Positions 7,646 to 19,265 of a stretch of DNA of 64,000 nucleotides are shown one piece after another. Position numbers and translations under genes: made by a program. The stretch is from Streptomyces asoensis (GTDB taxonomy: Bacteria; Actinomycetota; Actinomycetes; Streptomycetales; Streptomycetaceae). The notes beneath the pieces were generated by a model. It was not told the DNA's origin. It searched no databases and was given only the letters and a program-made list of their open reading frames with translations. Each line of letters opens with the position of its first letter. The stretch's first letter is position 1. The stretch lies in assembly GCF_016860545.1 (NCBI RefSeq), contig NZ_BNEB01000002.1, forward strand, positions 1 through 64,000. Direction: 5' to 3'.

Positions 7646-9481
7646 TCAGGCCCCTGCCTTGGTCAGGACGGTGGGAGCTTCCGCGTCCTCGTGGAACTCG
7701 AGCTGGCGGCGCCGGTTGGGGATGAGTCCTTCCGGGCGGAAGCGCATCAGCAGGATGAGGGCGAGGCCGAAGGCGAAGAGCTGGTAGTCGCCGAGGAACT
7801 GGAGCTTGTTGGGGATGAGGAAGAGGAGCGCGGCGCCGATGAGGGGGCCGCTGATGGTGCCCATGCCGCCGAGGACGACGGCGGCGAGGAGGAAGGCCGA
7901 GTTGGGCGGGATGGGGCCGGCGAAGAGGTACTGCTCGGGAGTCACGGTGTAGGTGACGTGGGCCTGGACGGTGCCGGCGAGGCCGGCGAGGGAGGCGCCG
8001 ACGGCGAAGGCGATGAGTTTGACGCGGAAGCCGTTGATGCCCATGGCGAGGGCGGCGGTCTCGTCCTCGCGGATGGCGACCCAGGCGCGGCCGATGCGGG
8101 AGTCGCCGCTGCGTCGGAAGACGAGGACGACGACGGCCGTGATGATGAGCATCAGGAAGAAGTAGTTGGCGAACCGGCCGATGGTGAATCCGGCGATGGC
8201 GTGTTCGGCTCCGAAGTCGAACCCGAGGATGTTCAGGTTCGGGATGGAGGAGATGCCGTTGGATCCGTTGGTGATGTCGGGGCCGGAGGTGCCGTCGAGG
8301 TTGTTGGCGGTGATGCGGAAGATCTCTCCGAAGCCGAGGGTGACGATGGCGAGGTAGTCGCCGCGCAGCCTCAGGGTGGGGGCGCCGATGAGGACGCCGA
8401 AGATCAGGGAGGCTGCGGCGCCCACGAGGACCGCAGCCCAGAAGGGGAAGTGCACGTCGAAGGGGGAGCTGGGGGAGCCGGAGACCATGGCGGCGGCGTA
8501 GGCGCCGACGCCGAGGAAGGCGACGTAGCCGAGGTCGAGGAGGCCGGCGAGGCCGACGACGATGTTGAGGCCGAGGGCGACGGTGCCGAAGATCAGGATG
8601 TAGACGCCGACGGTGGCGTACTGGTCGTCGGTCTGGGTGAAGGGGAACATCGCGGCGGCGACGAAGGCGCCGCAGATGGTGATGTTCTGGTGGCGTGAGG
8701 TGATCTGCGAGGCCTGGTTGACGAGGCCGGCCTTGTTGAGGGCGGCGAAGCCGAAGCCCGCGGTGATGAGGAACCCGATGAAGAGTTCGTCGTACTCGGT
8801 GCCGATGCCGTAGGTGAAGACGGTGAGGCCGAGGCCGAGGATGGCGACGATCACGAGGATCTCGACGTAGGAGGGCAGGTTGCCGACCGGGCGGGCGGTG
8901 CCGCCGGAGAAGGCTGCCTTGGTGATCTCGCGGCCGGTGCGCAGGCGGTGGCGGGCGAGGTCCCAGCCGGTGTCGTCGGGGTCGTGGGGTTCGGGTTCGG
9001 GCCGCTCGAAGGGGAGGGCCAGGGCGCCGAGGAGGGCGGCCAGGGTGGCGAGGGCCGCGATGAAGCCGCCGGGTTCGAGGTTCACGATGCCGCCGAGGTC
9101 GACGGTGATCGCGATGATCGTGTACCAGACGGTGGCGAAGGCGGCGAGGGCGGCGAACTTGACGGCGCCGTCGGGGCCGGCGGGGGTGAGCCAGCGCAGG
9201 CCCTTGATGCCGTAGGAGGAGAGGCCGAACAGCGTGGTGAGGGCGCCGCCGATGAGGGCGAGGACCTGGAGGCCGCCGGGGTAGCCGTAGACGGTGAGGT
9301 CGCCGGGGAAGGCGGCGGTCCAGGTCCAGGCGAGGAAGGTGGAGACGACGGTGAGGGCGCCGCCGCCGGTGGCGAGGGCGCGGCCGGCCTGGGCCGGGAT
9401 GCCGATGAGTCCGGTGGCTGCCCCGGTGGTGGGGGTGCTGGGGGTCTCGGCTGTGGTGGTCTGTGTGGTCATCGGTGTCAC
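7646..9481 (-). CDS. livM: Branched-chain amino acid ABC transporter permease LivM with long N-terminal membrane extension
   Basis: A 611-residue membrane protein. The conserved LivM core occupies roughly residues 285-600 and includes the family signature LNIVVGLAGLLDLGYVAFLGVGAYAAA and the cytoplasmic EAA-like loop RAWVAIREDETAALAMGINGFRVKLIAFAVGAS. The first ~280 residues hold about six to seven additional hydrophobic segments broken by a charged stretch (FERPEPEPHDPDDTGWDLARHRLRTGREI). Classical LivM proteins are around 320-425 residues, so this is a long actinobacterial form. It pairs with LivH to form the pore. The start overlaps the livH stop by 4 bases, as in one transcriptional unit. 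Confidence 0.93.
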   Translation of the reverse strand: MTPMTTQTTTAETPSTPTTGAATGLIGIPAQAGRALATGGGALTVVSTFLAWTWTAAFPGDLTVYGYPGGLQVLALIGGALTTLFGLSSYGIKGLRWLTPAGPDGAVKFAALAAFATVWYTIIAITVDLGGIVNLEPGGFIAALATLAALLGALALPFERPEPEPHDPDDTGWDLARHRLRTGREITKAAFSGGTARPVGNLPSYVEILVIVAILGLGLTVFTYGIGTEYDELFIGFLITAGFGFAALNKAGLVNQASQITSRHQNITICGAFVAAAMFPFTQTDDQYATVGVYILIFGTVALGLNIVVGLAGLLDLGYVAFLGVGAYAAAMVSGSPSSPFDVHFPFWAAVLVGAAASLIFGVLIGAPTLRLRGDYLAIVTLGFGEIFRITANNLDGTSGPDITNGSNGISSIPNLNILGFDFGAEHAIAGFTIGRFANYFFLMLIITAVVVLVFRRSGDSRIGRAWVAIREDETAALAMGINGFRVKLIAFAVGASLAGLAGTVQAHVTYTVTPEQYLFAGPIPPNSAFLLAAVVLGGMGTISGPLIGAALLFLIPNKLQFLGDYQLFAFGLALILLMRFRPEGLIPNRRRQLEFHEDAEAPTVLTKAGA

Positions 9482-10410
9482 GCCCTGTCCGCGACGCGCT
9501 CGCCGAGCAGGCCTTGTGGCCTGAACAGCAGTACGAGGATGAGAAGTACGAAGGCCCAGACGTCTGCCCAGGACTGGCTGCCGAACTTGTCCATGCCGGG
9601 GATGTCGGCGATGTAGGCGGTGGCGAGGGTTTCGGCGATGCCGAGGACGACTCCGCCGATCATGGCGCCGTAGATGTTGCCGATGCCGCCGAGGACGGCC
9701 GCGGTGAAGGCCTTGAGTCCGAGGATGAAGCCCATGCGGTAGTCGATCTGGCCGTACTTGAGGCCGTAGGCGACGCCGCCGATGGCGGCGAACACGGCGC
9801 CGAGGGCGAAGGCGATCACGATGATGCGGTCGGTGTTGACGCCCATGAGCTTGGCGGTGTCGGGGTCCTGGGCGGTGGCCTGCATGCCGCGTCCGGTGCG
9901 GGTCTTCATGACGAAGTAGGCGAGGACGGCCATGCTGATCGGGGCGGCGGCGAGGAGGAAGATGTCGCCGGTCTGGATGGTGACGTCACCGATGTGGAAG
10001 GGGCCGCCCTCGATCTGGGGGAAGGTGCGGGCGGACTTCGCCTCGGGGTACCAGGCCCAGACGGCCTGCTGGAGGGCCAGGGAGAGGCCGATCGCGGTGA
10101 TGAGGGGGGCGAGGCGTGGTGCGCCGCGCAGGGGGCGGTAGGCGAAGCGTTCCGCTCCGATGGCGACGAGGACGGCGACCAGGATGGCGCCGATGAGCAT
10201 GAGGGGGAGGGCTATCCACATGGTGGTGCCGCTCGGCACTACCCAGAGGTAGACGGAGAGCGCCCCGAATGCGCCCGTCATGAAGATCTCGCCGTGGGCG
10301 AAGTTGATGAGCTGGACGATGCCGTAGACCATTGTGTAGCCAATGGCGACCAGCCCGTACATGGATCCCAGTAGCAGGCCGTTGACCAGCTGCTGCGGCA
10401 GTTCGTTCAC
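9478..10410 (-). CDS. livH: Branched-chain amino acid ABC transporter permease LivH
   Basis: A 310-residue inner-membrane permease of normal LivH length. The N-terminus is diagnostic (LPQQLVNGLLLGSMYGLVAIGYTMVYGIVQLINFAHGEIFM), and the EAA-like loop GRGMQATAQDPDTAKLMGVNTDRIIVIAFALG contacts the ATPases. About eight hydrophobic segments are visible. It follows livK after a 110-bp gap that contains a strong hairpin and overlaps livM by 4 bases. Confidence 0.95.
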   Translation of the reverse strand: MNELPQQLVNGLLLGSMYGLVAIGYTMVYGIVQLINFAHGEIFMTGAFGALSVYLWVVPSGTTMWIALPLMLIGAILVAVLVAIGAERFAYRPLRGAPRLAPLITAIGLSLALQQAVWAWYPEAKSARTFPQIEGGPFHIGDVTIQTGDIFLLAAAPISMAVLAYFVMKTRTGRGMQATAQDPDTAKLMGVNTDRIIVIAFALGAVFAAIGGVAYGLKYGQIDYRMGFILGLKAFTAAVLGGIGNIYGAMIGGVVLGIAETLATAYIADIPGMDKFGSQSWADVWAFVLLILVLLFRPQGLLGERVADRA

Positions 10411-10465
10411 CGCATGTCCTCCGAGACGTTCGGATGATTTCGACGTATGTGTCCGGATGTGAGTT

Positions 10466-10499
10466 CGCGCGGGGCGCCAGTGGAACAGCGCCCCGCGCG
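10466..10499 (-). terminator. Intercistronic hairpin between livK and livH
   Basis: A perfect 12-bp GC inverted repeat (10466-10477 and 10488-10499) with a 10-nt loop lies in the gap between the binding-protein gene and livH. Such a hairpin can partly terminate or shield the upstream message, giving more binding protein than permease. Confidence 0.65.
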
Positions 10500-10520
10500 G
10501 CTCGTGTGATGCGGGGTGGG

Positions 10521-11750
10521 TCAGCCGGAGTAGGTGCCGGACTTGACCGGCTTCCAGGCGCCGTTCTCGACGGCGTACACGGTGAGCTGCTTGTTGGTGG
10601 CGTCACCGAACTCGTCGAAGGAGACCTTGCCGGTCACACCGTCGAAGGAGACGTTCTGCATGGCCTCGGTGACCTTGGCGCGGGCGTCGTCGGGGAGCTT
10701 GCCGTCGTTGTCGTCGACGACCTTCTTCACGGCTTCGATGATCGCCCAGGCCGAGTCGTAGGAGTAGCCGCCGTAGGCCTCGTAGGCCTCCTTGTAGCCG
10801 CCGTTCTTGTAGTTGGCCACGAACTCCTTGGCGGAGGGCAGCTGCTCGACGGGGGCGCCGACGGAGGTGGCGAGGTCGCCGGTGGCGGTGGCGCCGGCCA
10901 GCTTGATGAAGTCGGCGCTGTAGATGCCGTCTCCGCCGACCACGGGGATCTTGGCGCCGGCGGCCTTGATCTGCTTGCTGAGCGGGCCGGCCTGCGGGTA
11001 CTCGCCGCCGTAGTAGACGACGTCGGCGCCGGAGTTCTTGACCTTCGTGGCGATGGCCGAGAAGTCCTTGCTGTCCGGGTTGATGTGCTCGGTGCCGGCG
11101 ACGGTGCCGCCGAGCTTCTTGAACTCCTCGGTGAAGGTTCCGGCCAGGCCGGCGCCGTAGGTCTTCTTGTCGTCGATGACGAAGACCTTCTTCTTCTTGG
11201 CGTCGTTGACCAGGTACTGCGCGGCGAACGGGCCCTGGATGGCGTCCGTGGTCGCGGTACGGAAGTACGACTTGTAGGGGCGCTTCTTGGTGCTGGCCCA
11301 GTCGGTGCCCTGGGTGAGCGCCGGGTTGGTGTTGGCCGGGGAGACCTCGACGAGCTTGGCGTCGTCGAAGACCTTCTGCATGGACTCCGCGACGGAGGAG
11401 TTCAGCGGGCCGACGACGCCGAGGACGGACTTGTCGGCGACGAGCTTGGTGGCGTTCTGCTGGCCCGAGGACGGCTGGGCCTGGTCGTCGAGCGCCTGGA
11501 TCTTGAAGGTGACGCCGTCGACGAGCTTCTGCTTGTTGGCCGTCTTGGCGGCGAGGTCGACGGAGTTCTTGATGCCGAGGCCCAGCGCGGACAGGTCGCC
11601 GGTCAGCGGGGCGTCGACGCCGATGGTGACGACGGTGCCGTCGCCGGAGTCGGAGCCCTTGTCGTCGCTGTCACGCGAGCCGCAGGCGGTGAGGGTGAGA
11701 GCTCCCGCGGACAGCGCGGCGGTAATGGCGATGAGCGAACGTTGACGCAC
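10521..11750 (-). CDS. livK: Branched-chain amino acid ABC transporter substrate-binding lipoprotein
   Basis: This 409-residue solute-binding protein has a lipoprotein signal peptide: MRQRSLIAITAALSAGALTLTACG, with the lipobox LTAC making Cys the lipidated residue. An acidic Ser/Asp linker precedes the type I periplasmic-binding fold (IGVDAPLTGDLSALGLGIKNSVDLAA, VLGVVGPLNSSVAESMQKVF, VVYYGGEYPQAGPLSKQI, GGYSYDSAWAIIEAVKKV). It is tethered to the outer face of the membrane and delivers ligand to LivHM. It is the first gene of the operon; the promoter must lie in the 270 bp upstream (11751-12021), which hold no other gene and include the palindrome CTGAATTCAG at 11950-11959. Confidence 0.94.
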   Translation of the reverse strand: MRQRSLIAITAALSAGALTLTACGSRDSDDKGSDSGDGTVVTIGVDAPLTGDLSALGLGIKNSVDLAAKTANKQKLVDGVTFKIQALDDQAQPSSGQQNATKLVADKSVLGVVGPLNSSVAESMQKVFDDAKLVEVSPANTNPALTQGTDWASTKKRPYKSYFRTATTDAIQGPFAAQYLVNDAKKKKVFVIDDKKTYGAGLAGTFTEEFKKLGGTVAGTEHINPDSKDFSAIATKVKNSGADVVYYGGEYPQAGPLSKQIKAAGAKIPVVGGDGIYSADFIKLAGATATGDLATSVGAPVEQLPSAKEFVANYKNGGYKEAYEAYGGYSYDSAWAIIEAVKKVVDDNDGKLPDDARAKVTEAMQNVSFDGVTGKVSFDEFGDATNKQLTVYAVENGAWKPVKSGTYSG

Positions 11751-12021
11751 GTTCCAGTCCTTTCCCTGGGCGGCCCTCCCCCCTGGAAGAAGCCGAGTCG
11801 AGCGCTGCGCCGAAGGGGTATTCCAGCCGCGCGGTGACTGGGCGTGACTCTAAGCGGGTGAAGCTGACGGGGAGGAGGGTCTGACCCATGCTGTGACGCT
11901 CTTGTTATGACACGAGGTAATGCAGAGCGGTACTTGGTGGGTGGAACAGCTGAATTCAGGCCGATTCGCCCTGTCCGCATGCTGAGAACGTGCAGGACGA
12001 ACCCGCAGGTGTTCAGGTGTC

Positions 12022-12732
12022 TCAAGCGTTTTGGTCGTTACCGGAATCGTTGCTACAGGCGACTTGTAGGGCCTCGGACAGGTCGTGCGCATAGCGCGGG
12101 CCGAGGATGAAACTGTGGACTTGTATTGCACGCGCATTACGTAGAGTTACGTCCAGGAAAGGCAGTCCGACGCCTCTCGGGGTTTTTCCGCATTCCGTCA
12201 CGCGCATCGTGACGACGACCTTGTGGGCGGCGCCCGCTTTCGTCCGGAACGGCGCCCGGGGTGCCGAGGTGAGGGAAAGCCCGGCATAGGGCTGGGTCAC
12301 CCGCGTCACGGTCACCGGCGGACCGGAGTCCACGCCGAGCAGTACCGCGAAGGCGAAGCTCCGCGGCCGGGTGCCCGGCGGTACGGCGACCTCGCCCAAG
12401 TAGCTGACGTCCACCACCTGGGACGGGAACGGCGGTGCGGGCGCCGCCTGTCGGGTGTCGTGCGGCCGCGTCGCCCAGAGGTAGCCGCCGCCCGCGAGCA
12501 GCAGCGCGGCGGTGAGGGCGGTCAGGGCGGCCCGGCGGTGGGCGGCGTACAGGTGTGCGGGGCCACGGAGCAGGCGGGCGGCGGGAGTTGCGGCGTCCGC
12601 GCCGGGGGAGCCGGCCGCGAGCGGGTCGGCGCCGGCGGGGGCGCCTGCGGGGAAGTCCCGAACGGGGGTGTCCGCGGGGGTGTCCCGGGCGTGGGTGCCC
12701 TCGCCGGGTTCCACCGGGCCCACGCCGCTCAC
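12022..12732 (-). CDS. Single-pass membrane protein of unknown function
   Basis: The product has 236 residues. The GTG start at 12732 is chosen because it overlaps the stop of the upstream lipoprotein gene in a GTGA arrangement; an in-frame extension further upstream would overlap that gene completely. A Pro/Ala/Asp-rich cytoplasmic leader of about 70 residues is followed by one transmembrane helix (LTALTAALLLAGGGYLWAT) and an outer domain of about 150 residues rich in beta-strand patterns (SYLGEVAVPPGTRPRSFAFAVLL, HKVVVTMRVTECGK). I do not recognise the family. It forms a two-gene unit with the lipoprotein, so both probably act at the cell surface. Confidence 0.7.
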   Translation of the reverse strand: MSGVGPVEPGEGTHARDTPADTPVRDFPAGAPAGADPLAAGSPGADAATPAARLLRGPAHLYAAHRRAALTALTAALLLAGGGYLWATRPHDTRQAAPAPPFPSQVVDVSYLGEVAVPPGTRPRSFAFAVLLGVDSGPPVTVTRVTQPYAGLSLTSAPRAPFRTKAGAAHKVVVTMRVTECGKTPRGVGLPFLDVTLRNARAIQVHSFILGPRYAHDLSEALQVACSNDSGNDQNA

Positions 12733-13154
12733 TGCCAGGGTCCCTCGGTCGGACTGCCCGGCCGGTAGCGGGCAGCGCAGCGCTCGGCGGTCTCGCGGTC
12801 GATCAACTCGTCCGCGGCGGAGGGCCCTTGGTGCTTGCGGGCGGTCCGTGCGGCGTCCACGACGGTGCGCAGGATGTCGTACTGGCCGTTGGACAGGCCC
12901 ATCGACTGGTAGTCCCCGTAGGAGGTGCTGTCCAGGACCTCGCGCGCCCAGTGGGCCACGACGCGGGTGCACAGCTCGCCGGGCGAGGTCGTGGACGGGC
13001 CCGCGGACGGGGAGGAGGGCGGCGGGGCCGACGGGCCGCTCCGCGCGTCGGCCGCCCCGGGGGACCCGCAGCCGGCCGTGAGCAGACCGGCCAGCAACGC
13101 CGGTCCGAGCAGCCGTGCCGCGGCCCCCGCCGTCGGGGTCCCTCCCGTGGTCAT
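12729..13154 (-). CDS. Putative lipoprotein
   Basis: A 141-residue product with a lipoprotein signal: a hydrophobic run LLGPALLAGLLTAGC with Cys near residue 29, then a Ser/Pro-rich linker. The mature part is a small, probably helical domain (LCTRVVAHWAREVLDSTSYGDYQSMGLSNGQYDILRTVVDAARTARK) with two further cysteines. No enzyme motif is seen. It is translationally coupled to the membrane protein that follows. Confidence 0.7.
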   Translation of the reverse strand: MTTGGTPTAGAAARLLGPALLAGLLTAGCGSPGAADARSGPSAPPPSSPSAGPSTTSPGELCTRVVAHWAREVLDSTSYGDYQSMGLSNGQYDILRTVVDAARTARKHQGPSAADELIDRETAERCAARYRPGSPTEGPWQ

Positions 13155-13248
13155 GCCCCGACGCTAGGGCGCGGCGGTGGCGGGGGCAACGGGCACGCGC
13201 GGGTGACTCTCCGCAGCGGTGCCGCGGAGTCGCCGGCTCCGCGGACCG

Positions 13249-13737
13249 TCAGGCGCCGGCGCTGTTCTGCGGCCCGTCCCCGGCCCGCACGTCCCGCAGC
13301 AGACAGGTGAGCCGCGCGGTGCACACGCGGCGCCCCTCCGGGTCGCTGATGACGATCTCGTACGTCGCCGTCGAGCGCCCCCGGTGCACGGGTGTGGCCA
13401 CGCCGGTGACCAGGCCGGAGCGGACCCCGCGGTGGTGGGTGCAGTTCAGGTCGACGCCGACGGCGATCTTGGAGCTGCCGCCGTGCAGCATGGAGCCGAC
13501 CGAGCCGAGGGTCTCGGCGAGGACCGCGGAGGCGCCGCCGTGCAGCAGGCCGTAGGGCTGGGTGTTGCCCTCGACCGGCATGGTGCCGACGACCCGGTCC
13601 GCGGAGGCCTCGACGATCTCCACGCCCATGCGGCTGCCGAGGTGCCCGGCGGAGAACAGGGCCAGGATGTCGATGCCGAGGGCCGCGTACTCGTCGATGA
13701 CCTCTTGCGGGAACTTCACGTGCTGCTGCTCGCCCAT
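13249..13737 (-). CDS. PaaI-type hotdog-fold thioesterase
   Basis: A 162-residue acyl-CoA thioesterase-like protein starting MGEQQHVKFPQEVIDEYAALGID. The hotdog domain (about residues 40-150) shows the PaaI/YbgC-like active segment NTQPYGLLHGGASAVLAETLGSVG, in which the HGG and the downstream Glu shape the catalytic site, and the strand VGVDLNCTHHRGVRSGLVTGVATPVHRGRST. It probably hydrolyses an aromatic or medium-chain acyl-CoA; the substrate is unknown. It lies just downstream of the molybdopterin oxidoreductase on the same strand with a 50-bp gap, so co-transcription is possible. Confidence 0.88.
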   Translation of the reverse strand: MGEQQHVKFPQEVIDEYAALGIDILALFSAGHLGSRMGVEIVEASADRVVGTMPVEGNTQPYGLLHGGASAVLAETLGSVGSMLHGGSSKIAVGVDLNCTHHRGVRSGLVTGVATPVHRGRSTATYEIVISDPEGRRVCTARLTCLLRDVRAGDGPQNSAGA

Positions 13738-13787
13738 GGGGCCCGGCTCCGTTCGTCGATCACAGTCCAGCGTCGCTGAGCAAACGC

Positions 13788-16082
<2,295 letters not shown>

Positions 16083-16258
16083 CGCGCTCTCCTTCGCTCG
16101 CCTGTGCACACCGCCCCGAATCCTCGCACGAGGAGGCGACGGCATCGACGGTCGGTCCGCCCTCCGATCGACCGCAAAGGGCGCGGGCGGGCGGGCCGGG
16201 CCGGGTGGGCCGTGGCGGCCGGGGCGGAGTGTCGGTGGGGCGTGGCAGGATCGGGGGC

Positions 16259-18985
16259 GTGGCAGAGACAGCATCGAAGAAGACCGACACCCGCTCCGGC
16301 GAGAGCCGCCCCCGCCTGATGCTCATGGACGGGCACTCGCTGGCCTACCGCGCGTTCTTCGCGCTGCCCGCGGAGAACTTCACCACCGCGACGGGCCAGC
16401 CGACGAACGCGATCTACGGTTTCGCGTCGATGCTGGCCAACACCCTGCGTGACGAGGCGCCCACGCACTTCGCGGTCGCCTTCGACGTGTCCCGCAAGAC
16501 CTGGCGCTCCGAGGAGTTCACCGAGTACAAGGCGAACCGCTCCAAAACGCCGGACGAGTTCCGCGGCCAGGTCGAGCTGATCGGCGAGCTGCTCGACGCG
16601 ATGCACGTCTCGCGGTTCGCGGTCGACGGCTTCGAGGCGGACGACGTCATCGCCACCCTCGCCACCCAGGCCGAGGCCGAGGGCTTCGAGGTCCTGATCG
16701 TCACCGGCGACCGCGACTCCTTCCAGCTGGTGTCCGAGCACACCACGGTGCTGTACCCGACGAAGGGCGTCTCCGAGCTGACCCGGTTCACCCCGGAGAA
16801 GGTCGTCGAGAAGTACGGGTTGACGCCCGCCCAGTACCCCGACTTCGCGGCGCTGCGCGGCGACCCGTCCGACAACCTGCCCGGCATCCCGGGCGTCGGT
16901 GAGAAGACGGCCGCGAAGTGGATCAACCAGTTCGGTTCGTTCGCGGAGCTCGTCGAGCGGGTCGAGGAGGTCAAGGGCAAGGCCGGGCAGAACCTGCGCG
17001 ACCACCTGGAGGCCGTCAAGCTCAACCGCCGCCTCACCGAGATGGTCACCACCGTCGAGCTGCCGAAGACGGTCCTCGACCTGGAGCGCGCCCCGTACGA
17101 CCGCACGGCCGTCGCGATGATCCTGGACACCCTGGAGATCAGGAACCCGTCGCTGCGCGAGCGGCTGTTCGCCGTCGACCCGGGCGGCGAGGAGGCCGAG
17201 GCGACCCCGGTGGTCGCCGCCGGCGTCCCACTGGACGGCACGGTGCTGGGCACCGGCGAACTGGCCGGCTGGCTCGCGGAGCACGGCAGCCGCACCCTCG
17301 GTGTCGCCACCGTCGACTCCTGGGGGCTGGGCGTGGGCTCGGTCGCCGAGGTCGCGCTCGCCGCGGCCGAGGGAGCCGCCGCCTGGTTCGACCCGGCCGA
17401 GCTGGACGAGGCCGACGAGCAGGCGTGGGCGGCCTGGATCGCCGCCGCGGACCGCCCCAAGGTCCTGCACAACGCCAAGGGCGCCATGCGCGTCCTCGCC
17501 GAGCACGGCTGGTCCGTCGGAGGCGTGTGGATGGACACCGCCCTGGCCGCCTACCTGGTGAAGCCCGGCCGCCGTTCCTTCGACCTCGACGCGCTGTCCC
17601 TGGAGTACCTCGGCCGTGAGCTGGCGCCCGCCGCCGCGGCCGACGGACAGCTCGCCTTCGGCGCGGACGACGGCGCGGAGGCCGAGGCCCTCATGGTGCA
17701 GGCCCGCACGATCGTCGACCTCGGCGAGGCGTTCCGCGGCCGCCTGGAGGAGGTCGGCGCGGCCGACCTGCTGCGCGACATGGAACTGCCCACCTCCGCC
17801 CTCCTGGCCCGCATGGAGCGGCACGGCATCGCCGCCGACCGCGCCCACCTGGAGGCCATGGAGCAGATGTTCGCGGGCGCCGTCCAGCAGGCCGTGAAGG
17901 AGGCCCACGCGGCGGCCGGGCACGAGTTCAACCTCGGCTCGCCCAAGCAGCTCCAGGAGGTCCTCTTCGGCGAACTGGGCCTGCCGAAGACGAAGAAGAC
18001 CAAGACCGGCTACACCACCGACGCCGACGCCCTGGCCTGGCTGGCCGGCCAGACGGACAACGAGCTGCCCGTCATCATGCTGCGCCACCGCGAGCAGGCG
18101 AAGCTCCGCGTCACCGTTGAGGGCCTGATCAAGACGATCGCCGCGGACGGCCGCATCCACACCACGTTCAACCAGACGGTCGCCGCGACCGGCCGGCTGT
18201 CGTCGACGGACCCGAACCTCCAGAACATCCCGGTCCGCACCGACGAAGGGCGCGCGATCCGCCGGGGTTTCGTCGTCGGCGAGGGCTTCGAGTCCCTGAT
18301 GACGGCCGACTACAGCCAGATCGAACTGCGGGTCATGGCCCACCTGTCGCAGGACGAGGGCCTGATCGAGGCGTTCACCTCCGGTGAGGACCTGCACACC
18401 ACGGCCGCCTCCCAGGTGTTCGGCGTCGAGCGCACCGCCGTGGACGCCGAGATGCGGCGCAAGATCAAGGCGATGTCCTACGGCCTGGCGTACGGCCTGT
18501 CGGCGTTCGGCCTGTCGCAGCAGCTGAACATCGAGGCGGGCGAGGCCCGCGGCCTGATGGACGCCTACTTCGAGCGCTTCGGCGGTGTGCAGGACTACCT
18601 GCGCCGCGCGGTCGACGAGGCCCGGGCGACCGGCTACACGGCGACGCTGTTCGGCCGCCGCCGCTATCTGCCCGACCTCAACAGCGACAACCGCCAGCGC
18701 CGCGAGGCCGCCGAGCGCATGGCGCTCAACGCGCCGATCCAGGGCACGGCCGCCGACATCGTCAAGATCGCCATGCTGAAGGTGGACGCGGCCCTGGTCG
18801 CGGCGGACCTCAGGTCGCGGATGCTGCTCCAGGTCCATGACGAAATCGTCCTGGAGATCGCCCCGGGCGAGCGCGCGGCCGTCGAGGAGCTGGTCCGCCG
18901 TGAGATGGCCGGCGCCGTGCAGCTCAGGGCCCCGCTGGACGTGTCCGTCGGCGCGGGCCCGGACTGGGAGTCCGCGGCGCACTAG
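16259..18985 (+). CDS. polA: DNA polymerase I
   Basis: DNA polymerase I (908 residues) fills gaps and removes RNA primers during lagging-strand replication and repair. The GTG start at 16259 is preceded by a GGGGG purine run and gives VAETASKK before the family block LMLMDGHSLAYRAFFALP. Domains: 5'-nuclease (about 20-290; FEADDVIATLA, VTGDRDSFQLV, GDPSDNLPGIPGVGEKTAAKWI), a degenerate 3'-5' exonuclease fold (about 310-500; the DxE motif is absent, reading VDSWG), and polymerase (about 540-908) with motif A DYSQIELRVMAHL, motif B RRKIKAMSYGLAYGLSAFGL and motif C LLQVHDEIVLE. Lack of proofreading residues is usual for actinobacterial PolA. Confidence 0.97.
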   Translation: MAETASKKTDTRSGESRPRLMLMDGHSLAYRAFFALPAENFTTATGQPTNAIYGFASMLANTLRDEAPTHFAVAFDVSRKTWRSEEFTEYKANRSKTPDEFRGQVELIGELLDAMHVSRFAVDGFEADDVIATLATQAEAEGFEVLIVTGDRDSFQLVSEHTTVLYPTKGVSELTRFTPEKVVEKYGLTPAQYPDFAALRGDPSDNLPGIPGVGEKTAAKWINQFGSFAELVERVEEVKGKAGQNLRDHLEAVKLNRRLTEMVTTVELPKTVLDLERAPYDRTAVAMILDTLEIRNPSLRERLFAVDPGGEEAEATPVVAAGVPLDGTVLGTGELAGWLAEHGSRTLGVATVDSWGLGVGSVAEVALAAAEGAAAWFDPAELDEADEQAWAAWIAAADRPKVLHNAKGAMRVLAEHGWSVGGVWMDTALAAYLVKPGRRSFDLDALSLEYLGRELAPAAAADGQLAFGADDGAEAEALMVQARTIVDLGEAFRGRLEEVGAADLLRDMELPTSALLARMERHGIAADRAHLEAMEQMFAGAVQQAVKEAHAAAGHEFNLGSPKQLQEVLFGELGLPKTKKTKTGYTTDADALAWLAGQTDNELPVIMLRHREQAKLRVTVEGLIKTIAADGRIHTTFNQTVAATGRLSSTDPNLQNIPVRTDEGRAIRRGFVVGEGFESLMTADYSQIELRVMAHLSQDEGLIEAFTSGEDLHTTAASQVFGVERTAVDAEMRRKIKAMSYGLAYGLSAFGLSQQLNIEAGEARGLMDAYFERFGGVQDYLRRAVDEARATGYTATLFGRRRYLPDLNSDNRQRREAAERMALNAPIQGTAADIVKIAMLKVDAALVAADLRSRMLLQVHDEIVLEIAPGERAAVEELVRREMAGAVQLRAPLDVSVGAGPDWESAAH

Positions 18986-19010
18986 CCTCCGGCGGCCGAG
19001 CGGCCCCAAT

Positions 19011-19044
19011 CTCCGCCCCGGGGACTCACGTCCTCGGGGCGGAG
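19011..19044 (+). terminator. Terminator downstream of polA
   Basis: A 15-bp inverted repeat (arms 19011-19025 and 19030-19044, one G-T pair) with a 4-base loop starts 26 bases after the polA stop. Confidence 0.75.
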
Positions 19045-19163
19045 CCATGCCCGGCCCTCCCGGTGGTGGGCGGCCCTGCCGGGGGCCCTCCCGGGGAGTG
19101 CGGTCCCTTCGGGGTGCGTGGGCCTTTTCGGGTGCCGGAGCGGCGTTGCGCCCGGTCACCCTC

Positions 19164-19183
19164 GGTGTTTTGCGGTGTTTTGC
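19164..19183 (+). repeat. Two tandem copies of a 10-bp element upstream of the small gene at 19266
   Basis: GGTGTTTTGC occurs twice head to tail (19164-19173, 19174-19183), about 85 bp before the next start codon. The spacing equals one helical turn, and the AT-rich core stands out from the surroundings. Confidence 0.5.
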
Positions 19184-19265
19184 AGTGAATTCGACTGCGG
19201 GGGGTCTCACTCGCGTGGCCCCCGAGAACGAGCCTTCCGCGGCTCCGGGCCGCCAGGATGCCGCC

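Noticed and set aside
7691..8698. Gly/Glu/Asp-rich open frame opposite livM
   Set aside because: Antisense shadow of a strongly supported permease gene.
11603..12025. Possible gene upstream of livK on the minus strand
   Set aside because: Overlaps the livK signal peptide out of frame and lacks a start signal; better read as livK promoter region.
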